Part shown: positions 15,828-24,293 of the stretch, piece after piece
Position numbering within the stretch: the first letter of the stretch is position 1
Layout: each line of letters opens with the position of its first letter
Assembly (NCBI RefSeq): GCF_017676365.1
Contig: NZ_JADKMA010000062.1
Span: forward strand, 1 to 35,979
Direction of reading: 5' to 3'
DNA: 35,979 nt
Origin: Streptomyces oryzae
GTDB taxonomy: Bacteria; Actinomycetota; Actinomycetes; Streptomycetales; Streptomycetaceae
Program-made: the position numbers and the translations under genes
Notes under the pieces: generated by a model
Told to the model about the DNA's origin: nothing
The model's input: only the letters and a program-made list of their open reading frames with translations
The model's database searches: none

Positions 15828-16587
15828 GACCCGTGACCGAGCCCCCTGGCTGCTGATGTACCACTCGGTCGCCGAGTGCGCCGAGGACCCGTACCGCATC
15901 ACCGTCTCGCCCGCCCGGCTCGAACGCCAGTTGCGCTGGCTGCGCGACCGGGGACTGAGGGGGGTGGGTGTCGGGCAGCTGCTGCGGGCCCGTGCAGCCG
16001 GGCGCGGCGGCGGGCTGGTTGGGCTCACCTTCGACGACGGCTACGCCGACTTCCTGTCCGCCGCCCTGCCGCTGCTGACCCGGTACGAGTGCTCGGCGAC
16101 CGCCTTCGTCCTGCCGGGGCGGCTGGGGGGCGACAACGGCTGGGACGAACTCGGCCCGCGCAAGCCCCTGCTGGACGCGGCCGGCCTGCGGTCCGTCGCC
16201 GCCGCCGGGATCGAGATCGGCTCGCACGGGTTGGCCCACACCGATCTGACCACGGCGGACGACGCCACCCTGGAGCGGGAGACGGCGGACAGCCGCAGCG
16301 TGCTGGCGGAGCTGACCGGGACGGCACCTGCCGGGTTCTGCTACCCGTACGGAAGGCTCGACAGCCGCGCCGTCGCAGCAGTGCGCGCTGCCGGATACTG
16401 CTATGCGTGCGCCATCGATCCGGGGCCGCTCACCGGGATGTACGCACTGCCGCGCGCCCATGTCGACGCCCGGGACACCTCCGTACGGCTGTATCTGAAG
16501 AAGGTGCTGCACCCGCTGCGCCGCAGGGCGCTGCCCGCCGCACCGGCGCCCGCCGAGACGGCCCCCCGGGACGGTGTGGGCCGATGA
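15817..16587 (+). CDS. NodB-type polysaccharide deacetylase
   Basis: 256 residues. The NodB motifs are complete: LTFDDGYADF with the base/metal Asp 73-74, SHGLAHTDL with metal ligands His 137 and His 141, and FCYPYGRLD (174-182). The family removes N- or O-acetyl groups from sugar polymers. No signal peptide or anchor is present, so it probably works in the cytoplasm on a nucleotide-linked or lipid-linked intermediate. GGAGG precedes ATG 15817, which lies inside the flippase 3' end. The stop overlaps the next ATG (ATGA). It implies an acetylated sugar (for example GlcNAc) in the repeat unit. Confidence 0.9.
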   Translation: MPAETRDRAPWLLMYHSVAECAEDPYRITVSPARLERQLRWLRDRGLRGVGVGQLLRARAAGRGGGLVGLTFDDGYADFLSAALPLLTRYECSATAFVLPGRLGGDNGWDELGPRKPLLDAAGLRSVAAAGIEIGSHGLAHTDLTTADDATLERETADSRSVLAELTGTAPAGFCYPYGRLDSRAVAAVRAAGYCYACAIDPGPLTGMYALPRAHVDARDTSVRLYLKKVLHPLRRRALPAAPAPAETAPRDGVGR

Positions 16588-18056
16588 GGGTGCTGCACAT
16601 CATCACCGGGCTGGGCGTGGGCGGCGCCGAGGAGCAACTGCGGCTGCTGCTGCGCCACTTGCCCCGGCACTCCGTGGACAGCGAGGTCGTCACCCTCACC
16701 AATCCGGGCGCGCTCGCCGAGGCCATCAGCGCCGACGGCACCCGGGTGACCCATCTGGGCATGACGGGCAACCGCGATCTGCCGGCACTGCCCCGGCTGG
16801 TGCGGCTGGTGCGCGCGGGCGGTTACGACCTGGTGCACACCCATCTGTACCGGGCCGGTGTGTACGGCAGGATCGCGGCCCGGCTGGCAGGCGTGCGCCC
16901 CGTGGTGGCCACCGAACACTCGCTGGGCGACACCACGCTGGAGGGCCGCCCCCTCACTCCCGCGGTCCGCGCCCTCTATCTGGCCACCGAACGGCTCGGC
17001 ACCACCACCGTCGCCGTCTCGTCCACGGTCGCCGGGCGGCTGCGGCGCTGGGGGGTGCCCGCGGCACGGCTGTGCACGGTGCCCAACGGCATCGACGCCG
17101 CCCGCTTCCGCTTCGACCCCTCGGTACGCGCGACCGTACGGCGGCAACTGGGCATCGCCCCGGACGTCTTCGTGGTGGCCGGGGTCGGCCGACTGGTGCC
17201 GGGCAAGCGCTTCGGCGCACTGCTCGACGCGGTCGCCGAGGTGCCCGGCGCGCGGCTGCTGCTGGCCGGTGACGGTCCGGAGCGCCCAGCGCTGCGCACC
17301 CGCGCCGAGGAACTGGGCGTGGCGGACCGCGTAGTGCTGCTGGGCGAGTGCACGGGTGGATCCGGCGCCGAGCAGTCCGCCGGCGGCCCGGTGCGGCCTG
17401 ACGTTCCCGGGGTGCTGGCTGCCGCTGATGTGTTCGTGTCGCCCTCGGCGGAGGAGTCCTTCGGGCTGGCGGCGCTCGAAGCGCTCGCCGCCGGACTGCC
17501 TGTGCTGTACGCGGCGTGCCCCGCGGTCGCGGACCTGCCGCCCGAACAGGCCCCGGGCGCCCGCCGGTTCCCCGCCTCCCACGAGGGCCTGACCGGCGCG
17601 CTGCGGGCGGCGGCGCGGGCCACGGAACCGGCGCGGCTGCCGGTGCCCCCGGCGGTGCACCACTACGACATCGCGCACTGCGCGGAGCGCCTGGCACGGG
17701 TCTACGACGCGGCCCACCGCACGGCGCACGGCACCCGCACCGACGCGAGTACGGCGCTCGGCTCCCGCCCGGCGCGCGGCATCCGTTCAGGCGCCACCAC
17801 AGCGCTCGACACCGGCCCGGGGCACGACATCCGCCCGGGCGCCCGCACGGCGCTCGACACCGGCCCGGACGCCAGTCCGCCGCTCGACACCGGCACGGGC
17901 ACCCGCACAGGCACCCGCACGGGCGCCAGCGCAACGCTCGGCGCCCGTCCGGCGCTCGGCCTCCGCCCCGAAGGCCAGGCACTTCCCACCGGGCGGCGCG
18001 CGCCCTCCCGGGTGCCGTCGCCCCTCCCGCACGACAGTTCCCTGACGACGAGGTGA
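16584..18056 (+). CDS. Family 4 (GT-B) glycosyltransferase with repetitive C-terminal tail
   Basis: 490 residues. It begins MRVLHIITGLGVGGAEEQLRL, the classic GT4 N-terminus, with YDLVHTHLYRAGVYGRIAARL near 85-105, GVGRLVPGKRF near 200 and SPSAEESFGLAALEALAAGLPV (about 290-311) as the donor-binding E-x7-E motif. The catalytic part ends near residue 380. The remaining ~110 residues are a low-complexity Ala/Thr/Gly/Arg/Pro tail built on a degenerate 16-residue unit. The tail lacks membrane helices. It is coupled by ATGA to the deacetylase and followed five bases later by the Wzz-like gene. Role: sugar addition to the repeat unit. Confidence 0.88.
   Translation: MRVLHIITGLGVGGAEEQLRLLLRHLPRHSVDSEVVTLTNPGALAEAISADGTRVTHLGMTGNRDLPALPRLVRLVRAGGYDLVHTHLYRAGVYGRIAARLAGVRPVVATEHSLGDTTLEGRPLTPAVRALYLATERLGTTTVAVSSTVAGRLRRWGVPAARLCTVPNGIDAARFRFDPSVRATVRRQLGIAPDVFVVAGVGRLVPGKRFGALLDAVAEVPGARLLLAGDGPERPALRTRAEELGVADRVVLLGECTGGSGAEQSAGGPVRPDVPGVLAAADVFVSPSAEESFGLAALEALAAGLPVLYAACPAVADLPPEQAPGARRFPASHEGLTGALRAAARATEPARLPVPPAVHHYDIAHCAERLARVYDAAHRTAHGTRTDASTALGSRPARGIRSGATTALDTGPGHDIRPGARTALDTGPDASPPLDTGTGTRTGTRTGASATLGARPALGLRPEGQALPTGRRAPSRVPSPLPHDSSLTTR
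17743..17975 (+). repeat. Degenerate 48-bp coding repeat in the glycosyltransferase tail
   Basis: Successive units encode ASTALGSRPARGIRSG, ATTALDTGPGHDIRPG, then ARTALDTGP and PPLDTGTG parts with an internal TRTG duplication, and finally ASATLGARPALGLRP. The period is 16 codons. The coding phase is kept, so the array expands or contracts in-frame. Confidence 0.7.
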
Positions 18057-18061
18057 GTTCC

Positions 18062-18823
18062 ATGTCCAAGGCCGCACCGGGAAAGGCGGCACCGGCCTTC
18101 GAGAGCGCGGCGGAAGAGGCCGCCGCCGACTCGGCGGGCGCCGTCGAACGGTCGCCGGGCACGGCCCAGCGGCGGCGCCGGGTGCCGGGTTGGTGGCCGC
18201 TGCCGGCGTGCGTGGTGCTGGGCGCGCTCGGCGGGGCGGTGTACGCCACCGTCGCGGAGCCGCGGTACGAGGCCACCAGCTATGTGCTGGTCTCCCCCGG
18301 CGCGCACGCCGAGGCGGCGTCGGCCCTCGGCTATGCGCAGGCGTACGGGAAGATCGCCACGGACGCGGTGGTGCTCCGCGCGGCGGAGGCCGGTGCCGGG
18401 CTGCCGCGCGGTGCGCTGCGTGCAAAGGTGCGTGCCGGGTCCTCGCCCGACGCGCCGATGGTGCGGATCACCGGCGGCGCGCCCCGCGCGGGCAAGGCGG
18501 CCGACTACGCCGACGCCGTGGCCCGCTCCCTCACCAGCACGGCGACGAAGTCGGCCCGGAGGACCGGTGTCCGGCTGACGGTCGTCTCGCGCGCGGCGCC
18601 GTCGGCCGCGCCGGTCTCCCCCTCGCTGCCGATCGCCGTTTCGGTGGGGGCGAGCGCCGGCGGGCTGCTGGGCGGGCTGGCGCTGCTGGCCCGCCCGCAA
18701 CGGCGCGGACCCGCGGACGCCGTGCCGGTGCCGGCGCCCGCCACCGGCGGCGACGACACGGCAGCGGCCGACGGCGGCGGCGAGCCCGGCCGGCAGCAGG
18801 CGCAGCCGGAGGGTGCCCGATGA
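18062..18823 (+). CDS. Wzz-like chain-length determinant (short, no kinase domain)
   Basis: 253 residues with two membrane helices: WWPLPACVVLGALGGAVYATVAE (about 42-64) and LPIAVSVGASAGGLLGGLALLA (about 195-216), flanking an extracellular region that starts PRYEATSYVLVSPG, the usual start of Wzz/polysaccharide co-polymerase domains. The extracellular part is only ~130 residues and the cytosolic tail is an Ala/Gly/Gln-rich linker without Walker motifs, so no BY-kinase is fused. GAGGTGAG precedes ATG 18062. It probably sets polymer length together with the Wzy-like protein. The stop overlaps the next gene by ATGA. Confidence 0.8.
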   Translation: MSKAAPGKAAPAFESAAEEAAADSAGAVERSPGTAQRRRRVPGWWPLPACVVLGALGGAVYATVAEPRYEATSYVLVSPGAHAEAASALGYAQAYGKIATDAVVLRAAEAGAGLPRGALRAKVRAGSSPDAPMVRITGGAPRAGKAADYADAVARSLTSTATKSARRTGVRLTVVSRAAPSAAPVSPSLPIAVSVGASAGGLLGGLALLARPQRRGPADAVPVPAPATGGDDTAAADGGGEPGRQQAQPEGAR

Positions 18824-20001
18824 CGTCCTCGCTGCCGCCGTCCACCCGCCGCAGGCTGGCCGGCCCCGTGCTCTCCCCGTGGCGCGGCGGGCGCGGGGAC
18901 GCCTCCGGGCAGCCGCCCGTCCGGCTGACGGCGACGCTGTGCCGGGCCGAGGAGCAGTTCGCCGGGCTGGCCGCCGACTGGGAGGGGCTGCGCGGCCGCA
19001 ACCGGTCGGCGACCCCGTTCCAGAGCCACGCGTGGCTGTGGTCGTGGTGGCGGTCGTACGGGCGCCGCGGCAGGCTGCGCGTCGTCCTGGTCCGGGAGAA
19101 CGGCAGGCTGGTCGCCGCCGCTCCGCTGATGCTGGTGCACCGGCCGCTGCCCGCACTGGTGACTCTCGGCGGCACCATCTCCGACTACCAGGACGTGCTG
19201 CTGGACGACAGCTGCCCACGGGCCGCGGTGGCGCTCGCGCGCGCCCTCTATGTGGCCACCCGCAGCGCCGTACTCGATCTGCGTGAGGTGCGCCCCGGCG
19301 GCGCCGCCGAACGGCTGTACGCCGCATGGCCCGGGGTCAGCAGATGCCTGGCCGACTCGGTCTGTCTGGAGCTGCCCGGTATCCCGATGGAGGAGCTGCT
19401 GCGCAGGCTGGCACCGGCCAGCGCCAAACGGACCCGCCGCAAGCTGCGCCGTATCGACGAGCTCGGGGTCGAGGCACGCGAGGTGACGGGAGAGCGGGTA
19501 CCCGACTCGGTGCGCACGATGCTGCGGCTGCACGAGCGGCAGTGGCGCGGCAGGGGTGTCACGCCCGAGCATCTGCGGTCCCGCTTCGGAGCGCATCTGG
19601 TGCGCGCCACCGAGGCGCTGGTGGCCAGCGGTGACGCGGCGGTGACCGAGTACCGGATCGGCGGGCGGGTCGCCGCCTGCGATGTCGCCTTCACCTCTCC
19701 CGACCTGGTGTGCGGCTATCTGTACGGCGCCGATCCGCGGCTGCGCGCGCAGCGGGTCGACATCGCGACCATGCTGCTGCGGCACGACGCCCGGTTCGCG
19801 GCCGGCACCGGCCGGGGCACCATGAGTCTGCTGCGCGGCACCGAGCCGTACAAGCTGCGCTGGCACCCGGAGACCGTGGTCAACCGGCGCTATCTGCTGG
19901 CCCGTCGGGAGCTGGCGCCCGCGCTGGAAGTGTTCGCCGCGCAAAGTGCGGGCCGCGAGCTCGCGGCTGCCGCGGCTCGCAAATTGCTGGGCCGCCGGTG
20001 A
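18820..20001 (+). CDS. GNAT-superfamily acyltransferase, CelD/FemAB-like
   Basis: 393 residues. Seen: TPFQSHAWLWSWWRSYG (about 66-82), LDLREVRPG, and SAKRTRRKLRRIDELG in the centre, then a second GNAT-like half with VTEYRIGGRVAACDVAF and FAAGTGRGTMSLLRGTEPYKLRW. This layout is that of the CelD/BcsL-type acetyltransferases found in polysaccharide clusters and related to FemAB. It probably adds an acyl or aminoacyl group to the polymer or its precursor; the donor is not evident. It is the last gene of the plus-strand run and is coupled by ATGA to the Wzz-like gene. Confidence 0.83.
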   Translation: MTSSLPPSTRRRLAGPVLSPWRGGRGDASGQPPVRLTATLCRAEEQFAGLAADWEGLRGRNRSATPFQSHAWLWSWWRSYGRRGRLRVVLVRENGRLVAAAPLMLVHRPLPALVTLGGTISDYQDVLLDDSCPRAAVALARALYVATRSAVLDLREVRPGGAAERLYAAWPGVSRCLADSVCLELPGIPMEELLRRLAPASAKRTRRKLRRIDELGVEAREVTGERVPDSVRTMLRLHERQWRGRGVTPEHLRSRFGAHLVRATEALVASGDAAVTEYRIGGRVAACDVAFTSPDLVCGYLYGADPRLRAQRVDIATMLLRHDARFAAGTGRGTMSLLRGTEPYKLRWHPETVVNRRYLLARRELAPALEVFAAQSAGRELAAAAARKLLGRR

Positions 20002-20108
20002 GGTCGCGGCGTGTTCCGGGGAGGGGGTGCCCCGGCCTGTTGTCTGCGGCCTGCGGGTACTCCCCCAAGCTCTTCGAGCAGGGGGTGCCCCCAGCTTGGC
20101 ACGCAGTT

Positions 20109-20130
20109 CCCCGCGCCCCTTCGGGGCGCA
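20109..20130. repeat. Streptomyces-type intergenic hairpin repeat, copy 1
   Basis: Contains a 7-bp perfect stem gcgcccc/ggggcgc (20113-20119 and 20123-20129) around loop ttc. The same 22 bases occur in reverse orientation at 32643-32664. It lies between convergent genes, where it may act as a bidirectional terminator. A second hairpin, ccaagct/agcttgg (20066-20072 and 20094-20100), stands just before it. Confidence 0.7.
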
Positions 20131-20156
20131 ACCCAGCCCGCGAAGCGGGGCAAGCC

Positions 20157-21329
20157 CTAACCGGCCAGCGTGCGCAGCCAACCCCAGTAGCGCCCCCACC
20201 AGTGCCGCGGAGCGGCGGACAGCGCTGTCCGGTACGTCGCGGAGGATGCCGGGTTGTGGCGGCAGCCCCACACGCCGTGTGGGCAGTAGTCCGTGATCGT
20301 CTGGTACAGCGGCCGGTGCCGGTCCATCCAGGCGAGCATCCGGCCGACGTACTCGGCATTGTCACCGTTGCGGAAGAGCCCCCACTCCGGGTAGGAGATC
20401 GGCTTCCGGTGCCGGGCCGCGAAGTCGACGTGCGCCTGGAGCCCGTACGGTTCGCGCACCTGCTCCGCGAAGGGCATGCCGGCGGGCTGGTCGTAGGCGT
20501 CCATGCCGAGCACGTCGACCACGTCGTCACCCGGGTAGCAGCGGGTCCACGGGACCGCGTCCCGGCCGCGGCTGGGCGCGAAGTCGAAGCGGAACCGCTG
20601 GCCCGGCACCGCGCGCATGGTGGCGACGATCCGGCGCCAGTACGCCTTCCAGACCGCCGGGTCGGGACCGCAGCGGTGTGTGTAGGTGGTGCCGTTCATC
20701 TCCCAGCCCAGTACGACGACGGTGTCGGTGAGCCCCTGGCGCACCAGCCGCTCGGCGAGCGTGCGGTAGTGGGTGTCGAAGCGTCCGGCAGCGCCCCTGC
20801 GGAGCAGTGCGCGCACCCATTCGTCGGACTTGCCGGCCTCGTTCTGGTCCGCCATGGGGACGTTGAGCACCAGCAGCCGGTCGCTCCTCTCCTGCCGCCA
20901 GCGCGCCCACGGCGACAGCAGGCGGGGCGGGCCCTCGATCTCGGACCACTGGCGGCCGGGCAGGTAGGTGTGCCCGACGCGCAGCCGCCTGCCGCCCAGC
21001 CAGCGCTCCATGTCCTGGATACGGCGCACGCCCTCGGGGCCGGAGCCGAGGAACGCGCCCACCAGCGGCTCGGCGGCTGCCACCGGGGCGGAGGAACCGG
21101 AGGCGGCGGAGGCGGGCGGCGCGGCGGAGCCGGAGGGTGCTGCGGCGGCGGACGGCGCGGCCGCAGCCGCGGAGGCGGACGGCGGCGGGGGGCCGGCCGG
21201 GTGCTCACCCCGCACAGGGCCGCGGCCCGGCTGGCCGCCGGGCAGCACCGTGCAGGAGGCGAGCAGCCCGACGGTGACGGCTCCGCCGCACAGAACCGCC
21301 CTGATCCGCCCGCTTCTGTGGCTGCGCAT
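20157..21329 (-). CDS. Secreted lipoprotein glycoside hydrolase family 26 (beta-mannanase-type)
   Basis: 390 residues. It has a lipoprotein signal peptide with lipobox GLLASC (Cys 26), then an Ala/Ser/Pro linker (to about 85), then a TIM-barrel with the GH26 catalytic pair: acid/base Glu 210 in VVLGWEMNGT and nucleophile Glu 315 in ISYPEWGLF. The family cleaves beta-1,4-mannan, with some beta-1,3/1,4-glucan and xylan enzymes. CAGGAGGAGCC precedes ATG 21329. It is convergent with the polymer operon, so it may trim or release the polymer made next door, or attack plant mannan; sequence alone does not decide. Confidence 0.9.
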   Translation of the reverse strand: MRSHRSGRIRAVLCGGAVTVGLLASCTVLPGGQPGRGPVRGEHPAGPPPPSASAAAAAPSAAAAPSGSAAPPASAASGSSAPVAAAEPLVGAFLGSGPEGVRRIQDMERWLGGRRLRVGHTYLPGRQWSEIEGPPRLLSPWARWRQERSDRLLVLNVPMADQNEAGKSDEWVRALLRRGAAGRFDTHYRTLAERLVRQGLTDTVVVLGWEMNGTTYTHRCGPDPAVWKAYWRRIVATMRAVPGQRFRFDFAPSRGRDAVPWTRCYPGDDVVDVLGMDAYDQPAGMPFAEQVREPYGLQAHVDFAARHRKPISYPEWGLFRNGDNAEYVGRMLAWMDRHRPLYQTITDYCPHGVWGCRHNPASSATYRTALSAAPRHWWGRYWGWLRTLAG

Positions 21330-21377
21330 GGCTCCTCCTGGTCGCCCTGGGACCGCTGCAGGGGCCGGTCCGGGATT

Positions 21378-21392
21378 CTGATGGGCCGTCAG
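21378..21392. promoter_or_regulatory. 15-bp palindrome upstream of the GH26 gene, in a divergent promoter region
   Basis: The plus strand reads ctgatgggccgtcag, an inverted repeat with one mismatched pair, 49 bases upstream of the GH26 ATG and 49 bases upstream of the ATP-grasp gene at 21441. It matches 14 of 15 bases of 35909-35923 before the secreted GH3 gene, and cggaat follows closely at both sites. Probable operator; the binding protein is unknown. Confidence 0.55.
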
Positions 21393-21440
21393 CGGAATTC
21401 TCGCCCCGCCAACCCGCCCCGCGTCTGAAGGACATACCCC

Positions 21441-22850
21441 ATGCCGTCGTTCGCCACGGACGTGCCCGCACTGCTGCTGCGCCTCGATCCGAACCCGTAC
21501 CACCACGGCACCCTGGGCGCCGCGCGGTCGCTGGGGCGTGCGGGCCTGGAGGTGCACGCCCTGCTCGGCTCCACGAACGGCCCCGTGCCCCGGACCCGTT
21601 TTCTGCACCGGGTGCACACCCTGCCGCGCGCCGCGGGCCGCCCGGACGGCTCGGCGGGCGGCGGCTCGCCGGCCGACGCGGAGCTGGAGCAGGCGCTGTG
21701 CGAGGTGTCCGCCGCGATCGGCAGGCCCGCCGTGCTCCTCGCGCTGGACGACCAGGGGGCGATCGCGGCGGCACGGCTGGCGCCCCGGCTGACCGGGCGC
21801 TATCTGCTGCCCGCCGTCGAGCCCTCGCTGCCCGCCCGGCTCGCGGACAAGGCCGAGTTGGCCGCCGTCTGCGCGCGCGCCGGGATCGCACACCCGGCCA
21901 CCGTGCTGCCCGGCAGCGCCCGGGAGGCGGGCCGTGCCGCGGCGGCGCTCGGTCTGCCGGTGGTGGCCAAATGGAGCCGCCCCTGGCTGCTGCCGGCCGG
22001 TCTGCGCAGCACCGCGCTCGTGCACACGGAGGCGGAGGCCGTGCGGCTGTTCGGCCGGTCCGAAGAGGCGGGCAGCGCCCTGCTGTTGCAGCGCAGGCTG
22101 CCGGACGCGCCGGGTGCCGACTGGTTCTTCCACGGATACGCGGCCGAGGGCGGCCGGTTCCTGGCCGGCGGTGCCGGGCGCAAGGAGCGCGCATGGCCGC
22201 CGTACACGGGTCTGACGGCGGTCGGCCGCTGGCTGCCCAGCCCGCCGGTGGAAGCGGCGGCGGCCCGGTTGTCGGCCGCGCTGGACTACCGCGGCATCCT
22301 CGACCTCGACTTCCGGCTCGACCCCGCGACGGGCGTGCCCCACCTGGTGGACTTCAACCCGCGGCCGGGCGCCCAGTTCCGGCTCTTCACGGACGGCACG
22401 GGCCTGGACGTGGTCCGGGCCCAGCATCTGCATCTGACGGGGCGTGCCGTACCGGAGACACCCTGCGGCCACGGCCCGGGTGAGCCCAGGGGCGCTCCCG
22501 GCCGGGTCTTCGTCGTGGAGAACTACGCCCTGCTCGCCGCGCTGCTGGGCCCCCGCCCGCCCGGTCCGACAGCCACCGGAATGCCGCGCGGGCCGGTGGA
22601 GCCCGCCTGGTTCGCGCCCGACGACCCGCTGCCGTTCGCCGCGATGGCCGCCGGCTGGCTGGGGCGCTGCCTCGGCAAGGTGCTGCGCGGCGTCACGCCC
22701 GCCAGGGAACGGCCGGTCACCGTGCCCCGCCCCGGCGCAGCAGACGCTGCGCACCCCGCGCGGTCCGCGCACAGCGCGGCGAGCCCACCCGCACGTCACA
22801 CCGAAACCGCACCGCACACAGAGAGAAGGAATTCATGTACGACCTCGTAG
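21441..22850 (+). CDS. ATP-grasp carboxylate-amine/thiol ligase-like protein
   Basis: 469 residues. It has an N-terminal Rossmann-like domain (LLRLDPNPYHHGTLGAARSLGRAGLEVHAL) followed by an ATP-grasp domain, with DKAELAAVCARAGIAHPAT near 140, GLPVVAKWSRPW near 173 and the Mg-ATP end motif LVDFNPRPGAQFRLF near 298-312. The last ~90 residues are Pro/Ala-rich. The family joins a carboxylate, activated as acyl phosphate, to an amine or other nucleophile. GAAGGA precedes ATG 21441. It overlaps the flavin monooxygenase by 16 bases, so the two form an operon. The substrate is unknown; joining an amino acid to a polymer or peptide are both possible. Confidence 0.85.
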   Translation: MPSFATDVPALLLRLDPNPYHHGTLGAARSLGRAGLEVHALLGSTNGPVPRTRFLHRVHTLPRAAGRPDGSAGGGSPADAELEQALCEVSAAIGRPAVLLALDDQGAIAAARLAPRLTGRYLLPAVEPSLPARLADKAELAAVCARAGIAHPATVLPGSAREAGRAAAALGLPVVAKWSRPWLLPAGLRSTALVHTEAEAVRLFGRSEEAGSALLLQRRLPDAPGADWFFHGYAAEGGRFLAGGAGRKERAWPPYTGLTAVGRWLPSPPVEAAAARLSAALDYRGILDLDFRLDPATGVPHLVDFNPRPGAQFRLFTDGTGLDVVRAQHLHLTGRAVPETPCGHGPGEPRGAPGRVFVVENYALLAALLGPRPPGPTATGMPRGPVEPAWFAPDDPLPFAAMAAGWLGRCLGKVLRGVTPARERPVTVPRPGAADAAHPARSAHSAASPPARHTETAPHTERRNSCTTS

Positions 22851-24166
22851 TGGTGGGAGCCGGACCCTACGGACTGTCCATCGCCGCGCACGCCGCGGCG
22901 GCCGGGCTGCGCCTGCGCGTGCTCGGCCGGACGATGGCCTCCTGGCGGGACCACATGCCGCGCGGCATGTTCCTCAAGTCCGAGCCGGGGGCCTCGGCCC
23001 TCTCCGATCCTGACGGCGCCCACACGCTGACCGCCTACTGCGCCGAGCGGGGTATCGAGGTGGGGCACGGCCGTCCGCTGCCGCTGGACACCTTCACCGA
23101 GTACGGCACCTGGTTCGGCCGGCACGCGGCGCCGCCCGCCGAGGAGACGACCGTCACGAGCGTCACCCCGCACCCCTCCGGCTTCCGGATCAGAACGGCG
23201 CACGGCGAGCAGCTCACGGCCCGAACCGTCGCGCTGGCCATCGGCGTCATGCCGTTCGTACACCGGCCCGTCGTACTCCGCGGCCTCCCCGCCGACCTGG
23301 TCTCGCACAGCACCCAGCACCGCGATCTGAGCCGGTTCCGGGGCAAGGACGTCACGGTGGTCGGCGCCGGCCAGGCGGCGCTGGAGACCGCGACACTGCT
23401 GGCGGAGGCGGGCGCCGAGCCGCACGTGGTGGCCCGCGCGTCCCGCATCAACTGGAACGCGCCGCCACAGCCGCTGGAGCGCGGCCGGCTCAGCACGCTG
23501 CTCGACCCGCACAGCGCGCTGGGCACCGGCTGGCCGACCTGGGTGTGGTCCCGGCGGCCCGACGCGGTGCGGCGGCTCCCGCCGCCCGTACGGCTGCACA
23601 TCGCCCGGCACGCCCTCGGCCCGGCGGGTGCCTGGTGGCTGCGGGAGCGGTTCGAGCCGGCCGTGCCGACGCTGCTGGGAAACACCATCACGGCCGCGGA
23701 CCGTATGACGGGCGTCGCCGGCGTCGGTGGCGGGCCCGGCAAACGGCTGCGGCTGTGGCTGCGGGCAGCGGACGGGACGGCGCGGACGCTGGAGACCGAC
23801 CATGTGGTGGCCGCCACCGGATTCGTGCCCGACCTGTTCCGGCTCGGGCTGCTGGACTCCACCCTGCGGGAGACGCTGCGCCGGGTCGGCCACAGCGGTG
23901 CGCCGTGGCTGACCCAGGACTTCGAGTCCTCGCAGCCCGGGCTGTTCTTCGCGGGGCTGCTGTCGGCACCCTCGTTCGGCCCGGCCATGCGCTTTGTGCA
24001 CGGCGCGTCGTTCACGGCGCCTCGCCTGGTCGCCGGGGTGTGCCGCCACATCGCTGCGCGGGGGGCCTTGGCGGCCCAGCCTGTGCGGCCGCAGCCTGCG
24101 CGGGTCGGGGTGCCTCGGTCCGAGGCATCCGAGTCGGCGCCCCGCGAGGTGAAGGCCGGCCGGTGA
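22835..24166 (+). CDS. FAD/NADPH-dependent (class B-like) monooxygenase
   Basis: 443 residues with two dinucleotide-binding folds: the FAD site VVVGAGPYGLSIA at residues 5-17 and the NAD(P)H site VTVVGAGQAALETATLLAEAG near 173-193, plus the late ATGFVPDLFRLG (about 327-338) characteristic of flavin and N-hydroxylating monooxygenases. The family hydroxylates amines, thioethers or ketones; lysine/ornithine N-hydroxylases are relatives. No signal peptide. AGAAGGA precedes the ATG. Coupled to the ATP-grasp gene before it; the graspetide unit starts 164 bases later. The substrate is unknown. Confidence 0.87.
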   Translation: MYDLVVVGAGPYGLSIAAHAAAAGLRLRVLGRTMASWRDHMPRGMFLKSEPGASALSDPDGAHTLTAYCAERGIEVGHGRPLPLDTFTEYGTWFGRHAAPPAEETTVTSVTPHPSGFRIRTAHGEQLTARTVALAIGVMPFVHRPVVLRGLPADLVSHSTQHRDLSRFRGKDVTVVGAGQAALETATLLAEAGAEPHVVARASRINWNAPPQPLERGRLSTLLDPHSALGTGWPTWVWSRRPDAVRRLPPPVRLHIARHALGPAGAWWLRERFEPAVPTLLGNTITAADRMTGVAGVGGGPGKRLRLWLRAADGTARTLETDHVVAATGFVPDLFRLGLLDSTLRETLRRVGHSGAPWLTQDFESSQPGLFFAGLLSAPSFGPAMRFVHGASFTAPRLVAGVCRHIAARGALAAQPVRPQPARVGVPRSEASESAPREVKAGR

Positions 24167-24293
24167 TCCGGTGCCCCGGCGGGGGCGCCCCGCCTCGTCG
24201 TCCATTTCCCGAACGCCCCTGCCAGGAAGCGCAGTTGCAGGCCTCAGTCCAGCCTGACGCGGCCTTGAAAACGTCCCTCAACAAGGGAAGAGT

